Part shown: positions 1-5,820 of the stretch, one piece after another
How the letters are laid out: each line of letters opens with the position of its first letter
How positions within the stretch are numbered: the stretch's first letter is position 1
From: Erythrobacter sp.
GTDB taxonomy: Bacteria > Pseudomonadota > Alphaproteobacteria > Sphingomonadales > Sphingomonadaceae
NCBI GenBank assembly: GCA_030731635.1
Contig: JANQTR010000036.1
Span: 1-7,066 of the forward strand
Direction: 5' to 3'
Length of the DNA stretch: 7,066 nucleotides
The notes under the pieces: generated by a model
Told to the model about the DNA's origin: nothing
The model's database searches: none
The model's input: the letters and a program-made list of their open reading frames with translations, nothing else
Translations under genes and position numbers: made by a program

Positions 1-319
1 GGTTGCCCGCCAGCATGTCTTCCATCAGGTCTTCGGCGCCAACCTTGTCAGCGCCTGCAGCCAGTGCCTTTTCAGCATTGTCGCCGCGTGCGAACACCGC
101 CACGCGCACGTCCTTGCCGGTGCCTGACGGCAGCGACACCATGCCGCGGACCATCTGATCGGCGTGACGCGGGTCAACGCCGAGGTTCATCGCCACTTCG
201 ACGGTTTCGTCGAACTTGGTCTTGAACTGACGCAGCACGGTCAATGCTTCATCAACGCTGTAGAGTTTTTCGCGGTCGAGCGCGGCCAGTTCCTTGGCCT
301 TCTTGGAAATCTTGGTCAT
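1..319 (-). CDS. rplA: 50S ribosomal protein L1, N-terminal part (cut by window edge)
   Basis: L1 forms the mobile L1 stalk of the large ribosomal subunit and helps release deacylated tRNA from the E site. In many bacteria it also represses translation of its own operon by binding the mRNA. Only the first 106 codons of about 230 are present, because the gene leaves the window at base 1. The reading begins MTKISKKAKEL and contains the conserved L1 stretch FDETVEVAMNLGVDPRHAD (residues 37-55), followed by VRGMVSLPSGTGK (57-69). The ATG at 319-317 lies 4 bases after the rplK stop. A Shine-Dalgarno GGAGGG (minus strand, 333-328) sits inside the end of rplK, so the two genes are almost certainly translated from one mRNA. 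The identification is secure; the C-terminal half cannot be assessed. Confidence 0.97.
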   Translation of the reverse strand, partial: MTKISKKAKELAALDREKLYSVDEALTVLRQFKTKFDETVEVAMNLGVDPRHADQMVRGMVSLPSGTGKDVRVAVFARGDNAEKALAAGADKVGAEDLMEDMLAGN

Positions 320-323
320 CGGT

Positions 324-755
324 TTAGCCCTCCACCACTTCGAGGCCCATCGAACGGGCAGACCCGGCGATGATCTTCATGGCCTGATCAATATCGTTCG
401 CGTTCAGATCGACCATCTTGGCCTGCGCGATTTCCTTGATCTGGCTGCTGGTGATGGTGCCGGCCGAAATCTTGCCCGGCTCCTTGGAACCCGACTTGAG
501 GTTTGCGGCCTTCTTGATGAAGTAGGTCGCCGGCGCGGTCTTGGTCACGAAAGTGAACGAGCGATCCGCATAGACCGTGATCACGGTCGGGATCGGCATG
601 CCCTTTTCCATTTCCTGCGTCGAGGCGTTGAACGCCTTGCAGAATTCCATGATGTTCACGCCGCGCTGACCCAACGCCGGGCCGATCGGCGGCGACGGGG
701 TGGCAGAGCCCGCGGGCACCTGCAGCTTGATATAGCCTTCAATTTTCTTGGCCAT
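324..755 (-). CDS. rplK: 50S ribosomal protein L11
   Basis: L11 binds the GTPase-associated centre of 23S rRNA at the base of the L7/L12 stalk and takes part in factor-dependent GTP hydrolysis and stringent signalling. The protein is 143 residues, normal for the family. The N-terminal domain (about 1-72) has the proline-rich segment with Pro20, 22, 23 and 26 followed by GQRGVNIMEFCKAFN, the region known in this family to contact thiostrepton. The rRNA-binding C-terminal domain (about 74-143) ends with the signature AKMVDLNANDIDQA and then GSARSMGLEV. An in-frame ATG lies 7 codons upstream (776). The ATG at 755 is preferred because it gives the canonical MAKKIEGYIKLQ start and has AGGAGT (minus strand, 769-764) at good spacing. 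It is the first gene of rplK-rplA. No secE/nusG lies directly upstream, where they are found in many bacteria. Confidence 0.98.
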   Translation of the reverse strand: MAKKIEGYIKLQVPAGSATPSPPIGPALGQRGVNIMEFCKAFNASTQEMEKGMPIPTVITVYADRSFTFVTKTAPATYFIKKAANLKSGSKEPGKISAGTITSSQIKEIAQAKMVDLNANDIDQAMKIIAGSARSMGLEVVEG

Positions 756-1063
756 GGGGCCGTACTCCTGTCGCACTGTCGAACGCCGAGCCGAATAGCC
801 CGAAGATGCGTTCTCATGTTAAGCGGTCCAGCGCTTCTGCCTGTGCATGGCAGCAGCTCCCGCACGGAATCGTCTGCCCTGAAGCAGCGAAGCGCGGCCC
901 TTAGGCGGGGCCGGGTGTGAAATCAACCACAAGCTGGTGCGTGCTGGCCCGGCCCAGCCGCAGCACATGGCGAAAAATGTTTCCTGTTCGCGCGCTTATC
1001 ATTATCTTCAGGTTGGCAAGACATAGGCATCTGCGGCGACTGCAGGTTTTATCAGGGGTTATC
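756..1063. other. Divergent intergenic region between rplK and the pspA-like gene
   Basis: These 308 bases lie between two genes that point away from each other, so they must hold the promoter of rplK-rplA (minus strand) and probably that of the pspA-like gene (plus strand). No good -35/-10 pair stands out on either strand. On the plus strand I looked for a sigma-54 site (GG and GC elements 10 bases apart, as at enterobacterial psp operons) and found no convincing one. Open frames in both directions here have no recognisable protein character and overlap each other, so I treat the region as non-coding. A leader mRNA for L1 autoregulation could lie in the 100-150 bases before rplK, but I could not identify its structure by eye. 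Confidence 0.5.
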
Positions 1064-1744
1064 ATGATCACTATCGCTATTCGCGCGCGCGAGATTGTTT
1101 CGAGCAATGTCGACACGCTGATCGGCAAAGCGGGCGATCCGCGCAAGATGCTGCGGCTTTTGCAATCCGAGATCGAAGAGACCCTGATCGCGCTTCACGG
1201 CGATACCGCCAAGGCCCGGCGCCAGCAGGACCGGCTGCGCGATTCGGCCACCCGGCTTGGCGCTGGGGCGGAAGAATGGACCGGGAAGGCCAAGATCGCG
1301 CTTGATCACGGGCGTGAGGATCTGGCCCGGGCCGCGCTGCTCGCGCGTGAGAGTGATCGTGCCAAAGCCGCGAGCGAAACCCGCGCTGCCGAAACGCTGG
1401 GCGAGCAGATTGCCGAGGCCGATGCCATGATCGCCGCGCTTGAGGCCAAGCGTAGCGCGCTGGGCCAGCGGATTGCCGATCTGACCCAACCCAGCGCAGG
1501 TGCACCCGCCAGCACGCCAGGTGTCCGTGCGATCGACCAGCGCATTGACCGGATCGACGCCTTGGAGCGGCGCGCCCAGTTTGCCGCAACGCCCGCGCCC
1601 GAAAACGATGACCCGGCAGCGATCGAACATGAAATCGCCAGCCTTCAGCAGGCCAGCGCAATCGAGGCCGAACTGGCCGCGATGAAGGGCGGCGCTGCGA
1701 AGGCGGCGCCGGCCAAACGGGCGGCGTCCAAAAAGCGCTCCTGA
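1064..1744 (+). CDS. pspA: PspA/IM30 family protein
   Basis: PspA/IM30 proteins are mostly coiled-coil, ESCRT-III-like proteins that assemble on the inner face of the cytoplasmic membrane and protect it under stress. The 226-residue product fits the family (E. coli PspA is 222). Near the N-terminus AREIVSSNVDTLIGKAGDPRKMLRLLQSEIEETL (8-41) matches the family pattern of a short helix followed by a D-P-x-K-M-x-R motif. Long heptad-like, Ala/Glu/Arg-rich helices run to about 140. After a Pro/Ala linker, a final helical part has RAIDQRIDRIDALERRAQF (155-173) and a terminal helix (about 185-209). The last 18 residues are a basic Ala/Lys tail not typical of PspA. The frame is open from 917, but the ATG at 1064 is chosen because homology starts there and AGGGG (1054-1058) precedes it by 5 bases. 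No pspB, pspC or pspF is adjacent, so this may be a divergent paralogue rather than the classical operon gene. Confidence 0.88.
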   Translation: MITIAIRAREIVSSNVDTLIGKAGDPRKMLRLLQSEIEETLIALHGDTAKARRQQDRLRDSATRLGAGAEEWTGKAKIALDHGREDLARAALLARESDRAKAASETRAAETLGEQIAEADAMIAALEAKRSALGQRIADLTQPSAGAPASTPGVRAIDQRIDRIDALERRAQFAATPAPENDDPAAIEHEIASLQQASAIEAELAAMKGGAAKAAPAKRAASKKRS

Positions 1745-1780
1745 CACACAGCCTCCCCCGCTGGGTACTGATCGCGCCGC

Positions 1781-1801
1781 AACCGCTTGCCAGCGTTTTT
1801 T
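1781..1801 (+). terminator. Likely intrinsic terminator of the pspA-like gene
   Basis: A short hairpin with arms AACcGCT and AGCGTT (one bulged C) around the loop TGCC is followed directly by six T residues (1796-1801). It lies 37 bases after the stop of the pspA-like gene and before the convergent small gene ending at 1811. The T-run is on the plus strand only, so it should act on rightward transcription. The stem is short, hence moderate confidence. Confidence 0.55.
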
Positions 1802-1810
1802 GAAGGTAGC

Positions 1811-1993
1811 CTAGGGCGCAAGCTCATGCCGCGGGGTCTTCATGCCCTTGGTACGGCTGGTAAGATGGAACCGGCCGCACAGGCTGCACGTATAGGCGCG
1901 CAATTTGAACGGCGCGCGCGCGGCGGCGGCCTCAGCTTCGTCGCGGGTGGCGTAGCGGCGCTTGCGCTGGCAGATGCCGGGCCGGGTCTGCAT
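1811..1993 (-). CDS. Small conserved-type hypothetical protein with Cys/His (zinc-ribbon-like) motif
   Basis: This 60-residue basic protein has no function I can name. Visible features are Cys8, then an Arg/Lys and Ala-rich helical stretch (RKRRYATRDEAEAAAARAP, 10-28), then YTCSLCGRFHLTSR (34-47). Cys8, Cys36, Cys39 and His43 give a C-x27-C-x2-C-x3-H pattern that could hold one zinc ion, like a small zinc ribbon. Small proteins with an ending of the type C-x2-C-G-x-F/W-H-L-T-S/G-R are familiar to me from actinobacterial and alphaproteobacterial genomes, usually annotated as hypothetical. The ATG at 1993 has GGGAG (minus strand, 2006-2002) 8 bases upstream. The opposite strand also has an open frame over this stretch (1787-2050), but its Gly/Ala-rich translation looks like an antisense shadow. 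A nucleic-acid-binding role is only a guess. Confidence 0.68.
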   Translation of the reverse strand: MQTRPGICQRKRRYATRDEAEAAAARAPFKLRAYTCSLCGRFHLTSRTKGMKTPRHELAP

Positions 1994-2148
1994 TGCAAAG
2001 GCTCCCGCATTTCATCACCAGCCGGTTGGCCAGCACCATTGCTCGGCTAGAGTGACATACGGCGGACATCAACCGAAACCCGCGGCATCCCATGGCGATT
2101 GCGCAATTGCTCCACCGGCTTATGGATGCGCCAGTCCGCCCGATAAAC

Positions 2149-2176
2149 GGCCAAAAATGAAGGGCCAAAAATGAAG
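2149..2176 (+). repeat. Perfect 14-bp tandem duplication overlapping the GST ribosome-binding region
   Basis: GGCCAAAAATGAAG occurs twice back to back (2149-2162 and 2163-2176). The second copy supplies most of the Shine-Dalgarno AAGGA (2174-2178) of the glutathione S-transferase gene. Each copy also contains an ATG that opens only a tiny frame: 5 codons from 2157, and 7 codons from 2171 whose TGA (2192-2194) lies just inside the GST gene. Confidence 0.85.
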
Positions 2177-2186
2177 GAACGTAGCG

Positions 2187-2891
2187 ATGAGTGATACCCG
2201 CCCCGATCTGGTTATCTATGGCAGCCCGGTTTCACCTTTCGCTCGCAAGGTGGCAGGCGTTTGCATCGAAAAGGGCGTGGATTACGAAATCGAAGCGGTC
2301 AACGTGTTCGACCCGCCGCAGTGGTTCCGCGATATTTCCCCGATGAAGCGCATCCCGGTGCTGCGCGACCGGTCCGTCGCTGAAGAAGGCGTGGCGGGCA
2401 CAATCGCCGATTCCAGCGCAATTTGCGCCATGATCGAACGCAAGCACCCCGCCCCCGCGCTTTACCCCGCAGCTCCGATGGCGCTGGGCGAGGCATTGTT
2501 CATCGAAGAATATGCCGACACTGCGCTCGCCATGTCGGGGGGGCTGGGCATTTTCCGCCCGATCTTTTTTGCGGTGAGCAAGGGCCAAGAGCCCGATCTG
2601 GCCAAAGCGCGTGATACCTGGGCAAACGGGCTGCCGCCGATCTTTGATGTGCTGGAAGCACGCCTGGGCGGACGCGCATTCTTTGCAGGTGACGCACTGT
2701 CGATTGCCGATATTTCGGTGGCGACCGTGCTGATGCAGGTATCGCTGGTGGCGGAAACTCCGCTTGGGCGCTGGCCCGCACTTGAAGCGCATTTTGCCGC
2801 GATGCAGGCGCGCCCTTCGATTGCGCAACCTTACGCGGCGGCGGAAAAGATGGTCCGCAAGGCCTTGCCCACCTGCTTCGACCTGACCTAA
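2187..2891 (+). CDS. Glutathione S-transferase family protein
   Basis: Soluble cytoplasmic GSTs join glutathione to electrophiles or use it in reduction and isomerisation. The 234-residue product shows the two-domain architecture. The N-terminal thioredoxin-fold domain (about 8-88) has YGSPVSPFARKV (11-22), where Ser13 or Ser16 is at the usual catalytic position instead of Tyr or Cys. It also has SPMKRIPVL (51-59) with the conserved cis-proline Pro57, and ADSSAI (74-79), which contacts the gamma-glutamyl group of glutathione in this fold. The all-helical C-terminal domain (about 98-220) carries FFAGDALSIADISVAT (165-180), including the N-capping-box Asp175. The class and substrate cannot be told from the sequence. 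The start at 2187 has AAGGA (2174-2178) 8 bases upstream. A weak promoter-like pair, TTGCGC (2099-2104) and TATGGA (2121-2126) with 16-base spacing, lies upstream. mtnP follows after 34 bases on the same strand and may share the transcript, although no functional link is evident. Confidence 0.93.
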   Translation: MSDTRPDLVIYGSPVSPFARKVAGVCIEKGVDYEIEAVNVFDPPQWFRDISPMKRIPVLRDRSVAEEGVAGTIADSSAICAMIERKHPAPALYPAAPMALGEALFIEEYADTALAMSGGLGIFRPIFFAVSKGQEPDLAKARDTWANGLPPIFDVLEARLGGRAFFAGDALSIADISVATVLMQVSLVAETPLGRWPALEAHFAAMQARPSIAQPYAAAEKMVRKALPTCFDLT

Positions 2892-2925
2892 GCCCACCTT
2901 AAGCAAACAGAGGGCAATCGCGCAC

Positions 2926-3792
2926 ATGGCGAGCGAATGGTGCATCGGGATCATCGGCGGATCGGGCCTCTATACGATCGATGGCATTGAGGACGCGCAG
3001 TGGATCGCGATTGATACGCCGTGGGGCGATCCTTCGGACGAAATTCTGTGTGGGCGCGTCGGCGAGGTGAAGGTGCGCTTCCTCCCCCGCCACGGGCGCG
3101 GACATCCGATCACACCGACCGAGCTGAACTCGCGCGCCAATATCGATGCGCTGAAACGCGCCGGGTGCACCGATATTCTGGCGATTTCAGCGGTCGGATC
3201 CTTGCGCGAAGAATTGGAGCCGGGACGCTTTGCAGTCGTCGAACAATTCATCGACCGCACAGTCCACCGCCCTTCGACGTTCTACACCAGCGGCTTTGTC
3301 ACCCACGTATCGATGGCAGATCCAGTCTGCCCGCGCCTTTCGGAAATGGCAGCCAAGGCGGTCAGCAAGGCGAAGGGCAAGGTTGCGGTCGGCGCGACCT
3401 ATCTGGCCATGGAAGGCCCGCAATTTTCAACCCGCGCCGAAAGCCGGATGTACCGGGCGTGGGGCGCCGACGTAATCGGCATGACCGCGATGCCCGAAGC
3501 CAAGCTCGCGCGGGAGGCCGAGCTGCCCTATGCGCTGATCGGCATGGTCACCGACTATGATTGCTGGCGCGAAGGGGATTCGGTCGATGTCGCGCAGGTG
3601 ATCGAGCAGATGCAGATCAACGGCGCATTGGCCCGCTCGGCAGTGGCAAACTTCATTGCCGCTCTGCCGAAAAAGCGTGAGCCTTCGCCCATCGACACCG
3701 CGCTCGACGATGCAGTGATCACCGCGCCCGATGAACACGACCCGGCGGTCATGGCGAGGCTGGACGCAGTCGCTGGGCGATTATTCGGGTAA
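2926..3792 (+). CDS. mtnP: S-methyl-5'-thioadenosine phosphorylase (MTAP)
   Basis: MTAP splits 5'-methylthioadenosine, a by-product of polyamine and (in quorum-sensing bacteria) homoserine-lactone synthesis, with phosphate into adenine and 5-methylthioribose-1-phosphate. It feeds purine and methionine salvage in the cytoplasm. The 288 residues match the usual length, and all hallmark blocks are present: phosphate loop IGIIGGSGLY (7-16), PRHGRGH (54-60), SAVGSL (88-93), MEGPQFSTRAES (162-173), MTAMPEAKLAREAELPYA (186-203) and TDYDCW (209-214). The DYD block and the MEGPQFSTRAES block favour the methylthioadenosine enzyme over ordinary purine nucleoside phosphorylase. The ATG at 2926 has AGAGGG (2909-2914) 11 bases upstream, slightly long spacing but the only good candidate. 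No other methionine-salvage gene lies in the window. The closest alternative is methylthioinosine phosphorylase, which I consider less likely. Confidence 0.96.
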   Translation: MASEWCIGIIGGSGLYTIDGIEDAQWIAIDTPWGDPSDEILCGRVGEVKVRFLPRHGRGHPITPTELNSRANIDALKRAGCTDILAISAVGSLREELEPGRFAVVEQFIDRTVHRPSTFYTSGFVTHVSMADPVCPRLSEMAAKAVSKAKGKVAVGATYLAMEGPQFSTRAESRMYRAWGADVIGMTAMPEAKLAREAELPYALIGMVTDYDCWREGDSVDVAQVIEQMQINGALARSAVANFIAALPKKREPSPIDTALDDAVITAPDEHDPAVMARLDAVAGRLFG

Positions 3793-4048
3793 AAACCGCC
3801 CGTTTTATCGCAGCGCGGGTAGAACACGGTGAGAGCATTTGCGCCGGATTACCGCCGATCAAATTGACCGGATAGAGAGCGGCGAAGGCGCGGCGTTTGT
3901 CATATCGGGCGCAGATGGGCCTGCCCCGACACGCTGGCCTGTGAATTTCCTTTGGCAGGCAATCAATTTTCCGCCATAAAACCGCCATCGGCAGAGCTGA
4001 GCACGTTCTCGCAGATTTCACGTAATTTCTGCAATAACTCTGGTAGAA
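3793..4048. other. Intergenic region between mtnP and the PAP2 gene
   Basis: These 256 bases hold no gene I can support. They contain a 7-bp inverted repeat (GCCTGCC at 3919-3925 and GGCAGGC at 3954-3960, 28-base loop) of unknown meaning, and the two ACGT-centred dyads described separately at 3999-4032. A 46-codon frame opened by TTG at 3839 and ending at 3978 is possible, but it has no good ribosome-binding site and no strong coding bias. No strong terminator follows mtnP. The promoter of the PAP2 gene should lie near the right-hand end. Confidence 0.5.
3999..4032. promoter_or_regulatory. Candidate operator: two ACGT-centred dyads upstream of the PAP2 gene
   Basis: The first dyad, GAGcACGTtCTC (3999-4010), is symmetric at 10 of 12 positions. 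The second (4011-4032) has perfect outer arms GCAGA/TCTGC and a central ACGT, with 14 of 22 positions symmetric overall. Their centres are 17 bp apart, and the second ends 16 bases before the first possible ATG of the PAP2 gene. This looks like a pair of binding sites for a dimeric regulator, but I recognise no specific regulator consensus, and no regulator gene is adjacent. Confidence 0.3.
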
Positions 4049-5173
4049 ATGCTCTTCTCGATGAATCTTCAGACACCAACTGTCGCAAAAGACGTGAAGT
4101 TGTCCATGACTTCATCACGTGCGACCTTGTTATTTGTGGTGCCGTTGCCTGAATTGCTGTTGGCGATTGGTTTCTTGTTGATAGCCAATCTGTTAGCGTT
4201 GACCTATGGTCTGGATTTTATATTCCCATCCAGCGGCGCGCTTGAATTTACCGGTATGAGTTATGCCGTGCCACTGTCACTCATTTCTGTACTCGGCTTG
4301 TTTCTGATCTTGACGAAGCAGAAGATGCGACTGGCCTATTACGTCACAGCTAGTCTAGCTTATGGCATAATATTGATTTCCCATTTTAATATAAAAATGT
4401 GGATGAGCCTGATCAATCCCGCCCTGTGGGACGATTTCTATTGGAGGCTAGATCAAATGGCACGGCCGTTGATTGATGCATCATTCGTGGTGCACAATCT
4501 GGTTGGCATGGCTATGCCAATGGGTGATCATCTGTATCTGTTTGCCTTTCTGGCAATGTTTGCAGGCAGCATCATCGTCCATTCGATGCAGAGCTTCATC
4601 GTATTTCGCAAAGTCATTTTCACTGCGATGCTGGTGCATGTTCTTGGCGGGTTAAGCTACCTTGTGATGCCAGCTGTCGGGCCGTTCCTTTACGAACAAG
4701 GCCTCAACGCGCTCGAAACTGCGCGGCAGCAGCACATGTATGACGGCTATAGGGCGTTAATGGCTGGCGGTCGGCCCTGGATGGCCAGCCAGGGAGACCA
4801 ATTCTTGTTCGCCGCCGTGGCCGCCATGCCATCACTTCATGTCGCCTCATCAGCAGTGTTCGTCCACTATGCCTGGAAGCATGTGCGCTGGCTCGGGGTG
4901 CTGTATCTGCCCTTGTTCATCTTCATCATTTTTGAAGCCATGGCGACGCGCTGGCATTACTGGATCGATGTGGTTGCCGGGCTGGCGCTGACGGCGCTTG
5001 CGGTCGCCATAACAGCGGCGCTGTTTCGTCCGATTGAGGCGCACGACACACTGCGCCAAGACAAACCCAAAGCCCCAGCGTTGGCTGACAAGGGCGATGT
5101 GCCGTGGCTCGATGGCCACCCTGCCCCACTCCCGCTTGCTGCCATTGCGGCGCAAAACCCTGCGTCTTCGTAA
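4049..5173 (+). CDS. PAP2-superfamily integral membrane protein (Aur1/PAP2_3-like)
   Basis: PAP2-fold membrane enzymes hydrolyse or transfer phosphate groups on lipid substrates. The 374-residue product is strongly hydrophobic, with about six to eight membrane segments (roughly 27-52, 74-89, 96-112, 160-180, 188-207, 282-298, 305-325). The active-site blocks are MPSLHVA (260-266, His264) and RWHYWID (301-307, His303 and Asp307). PSLHV in place of PSGH, together with NPALWDDF (123-130), points to the PAP2_3 branch that includes inositol-phosphoceramide-synthase-like proteins. A Pro/Ala-rich soluble tail follows residue 328. The substrate is unknown. The start is uncertain: ATG 4049, ATG 4061 and ATG 4106 all have weak ribosome-binding sites, with GAAG 6 bases before 4106 (355 residues). 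By hand count 4321-4440 is about 43% GC, and TTG, TTA, CTA and ATA codons are common, unlike the neighbours; the last third is GC-rich again. This suggests acquisition. It is convergent with the lonN gene, 20 bases apart, with no terminator seen between them. Confidence 0.85.
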   Translation: MLFSMNLQTPTVAKDVKLSMTSSRATLLFVVPLPELLLAIGFLLIANLLALTYGLDFIFPSSGALEFTGMSYAVPLSLISVLGLFLILTKQKMRLAYYVTASLAYGIILISHFNIKMWMSLINPALWDDFYWRLDQMARPLIDASFVVHNLVGMAMPMGDHLYLFAFLAMFAGSIIVHSMQSFIVFRKVIFTAMLVHVLGGLSYLVMPAVGPFLYEQGLNALETARQQHMYDGYRALMAGGRPWMASQGDQFLFAAVAAMPSLHVASSAVFVHYAWKHVRWLGVLYLPLFIFIIFEAMATRWHYWIDVVAGLALTALAVAITAALFRPIEAHDTLRQDKPKAPALADKGDVPWLDGHPAPLPLAAIAAQNPASS

Positions 5174-5193
5174 CCGCCGTTCAGCCGGGCACG

Positions 5194-5820
5194 CTATTGC
5201 AGCGTGGTAATTTCCTCACTGCCATCGGTGCGGCCAAAGAACTGCATCAGCTGCACCAGCAATTCGCAGCGATCGGTCAGGGTTTCAGCCTCTAGCAGCG
5301 CCTGTTTGCTGGCCGGATCAAACGGCGCGATTTGCGAAACTCCGTTGATCAGCGAGCGATCATCCAGCCGCTCAACCGAGCCCCAGTCGACGCTATACCC
5401 CTGCGCATCGGCAAACCGCCGCGCTTCGCGTTCAAACCCGCCGCGCTGGGCGTGGGTCAGGGTTTCGTCTTCATCTTCGTCATAAATGTCTGCTTCGATC
5501 TGGCGAAAGGCGGTGGTGACGTCGAGCTCGCGCAGCAGCCGGAACCGTGCCACCCCGTCGAGGATGATGTTGTAGCGTCCGTCTTCCATCGCCTGAACCT
5601 CACCAATCCGGCCCACGCAGCCGACGCTGTAGAGCGGCGCACCTTCTTCGGGGCGCTGCGGCTGGATCATCGCGATCTGGCGATCACGGATCAACGCATC
5701 GCTGACCAGCGCGCGGTAACGCGGTTCAAACAGATGCAGCGGCAACTGCATGCCGGGAAACAGCACCGCGCCGGTCAGCGGAAAGATCGAAAGGCGTTTG
5801 GACATAATGTTTGGGCTCAT
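5194..5820 (-). CDS. LON peptidase substrate-binding (LonN) domain protein
   Basis: This is a stand-alone relative of the N-terminal substrate-recognition domain of Lon protease. At 208 residues it has no AAA+ ATPase and no Ser-Lys protease domain. The typical opening IFPLTGAVLFPGMQLPLHLFEPRYR (12-36) is followed by VGCVGRIGEV (66-75) and GRYNIILDGVARFRL (81-95), then a helical C-terminal part (about 125-197). It presumably binds unfolded or partner proteins in the cytoplasm; its exact role is not established. The start at 5820 is chosen because its ATG overlaps the cnoX stop (ATGA), the arrangement of translational coupling. A second ATG at 5805 would give the more canonical MSKRLSIFPL start, and neither has a clear Shine-Dalgarno sequence. 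Pairing with a thioredoxin-TPR gene is common in Alphaproteobacteria, where a small Trm112-type gene often follows; none does here. Confidence 0.92.
   Translation of the reverse strand: MSPNIMSKRLSIFPLTGAVLFPGMQLPLHLFEPRYRALVSDALIRDRQIAMIQPQRPEEGAPLYSVGCVGRIGEVQAMEDGRYNIILDGVARFRLLRELDVTTAFRQIEADIYDEDEDETLTHAQRGGFEREARRFADAQGYSVDWGSVERLDDRSLINGVSQIAPFDPASKQALLEAETLTDRCELLVQLMQFFGRTDGSEEITTLQ

Noticed and set aside
294..920. Long plus-strand open frame over rplK
   Set aside because: It is an antisense shadow of rplK produced by high GC; the minus strand encodes unmistakable L11.
941..965. GC-rich TGGCCCGG...CCGCA stretch as a sigma-54 promoter for the pspA-like gene
   Set aside because: The spacing and the GC element do not fit the TGGCAC-N5-TTGCA pattern.
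1787..2050. Plus-strand 87-codon frame opposite the small Cys/His gene
   Set aside because: Its Gly/Ala/Arg-rich translation has no domain character, whereas the minus-strand frame has a coherent Cys/His motif and a good ribosome-binding site.
3790..3806. AAAAC-CGCCC-GTTTT hairpin right after the mtnP stop as terminator
   Set aside because: The stem is about 5 bp and nearly all A-T, and no T-run follows beyond the stem itself, so it is too weak to call.
3919..3960. GCCTGCC/GGCAGGC inverted repeat as a terminator or mobile-element end
   Set aside because: The 28-base loop and lack of a T-run or target duplication give no support for either role.
3839..3978. 46-codon frame opened by TTG after mtnP
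   Set aside because: There is no good ribosome-binding site, third-position GC is only weakly raised and I recognise no family; it could be chance in a GC-rich spacer.
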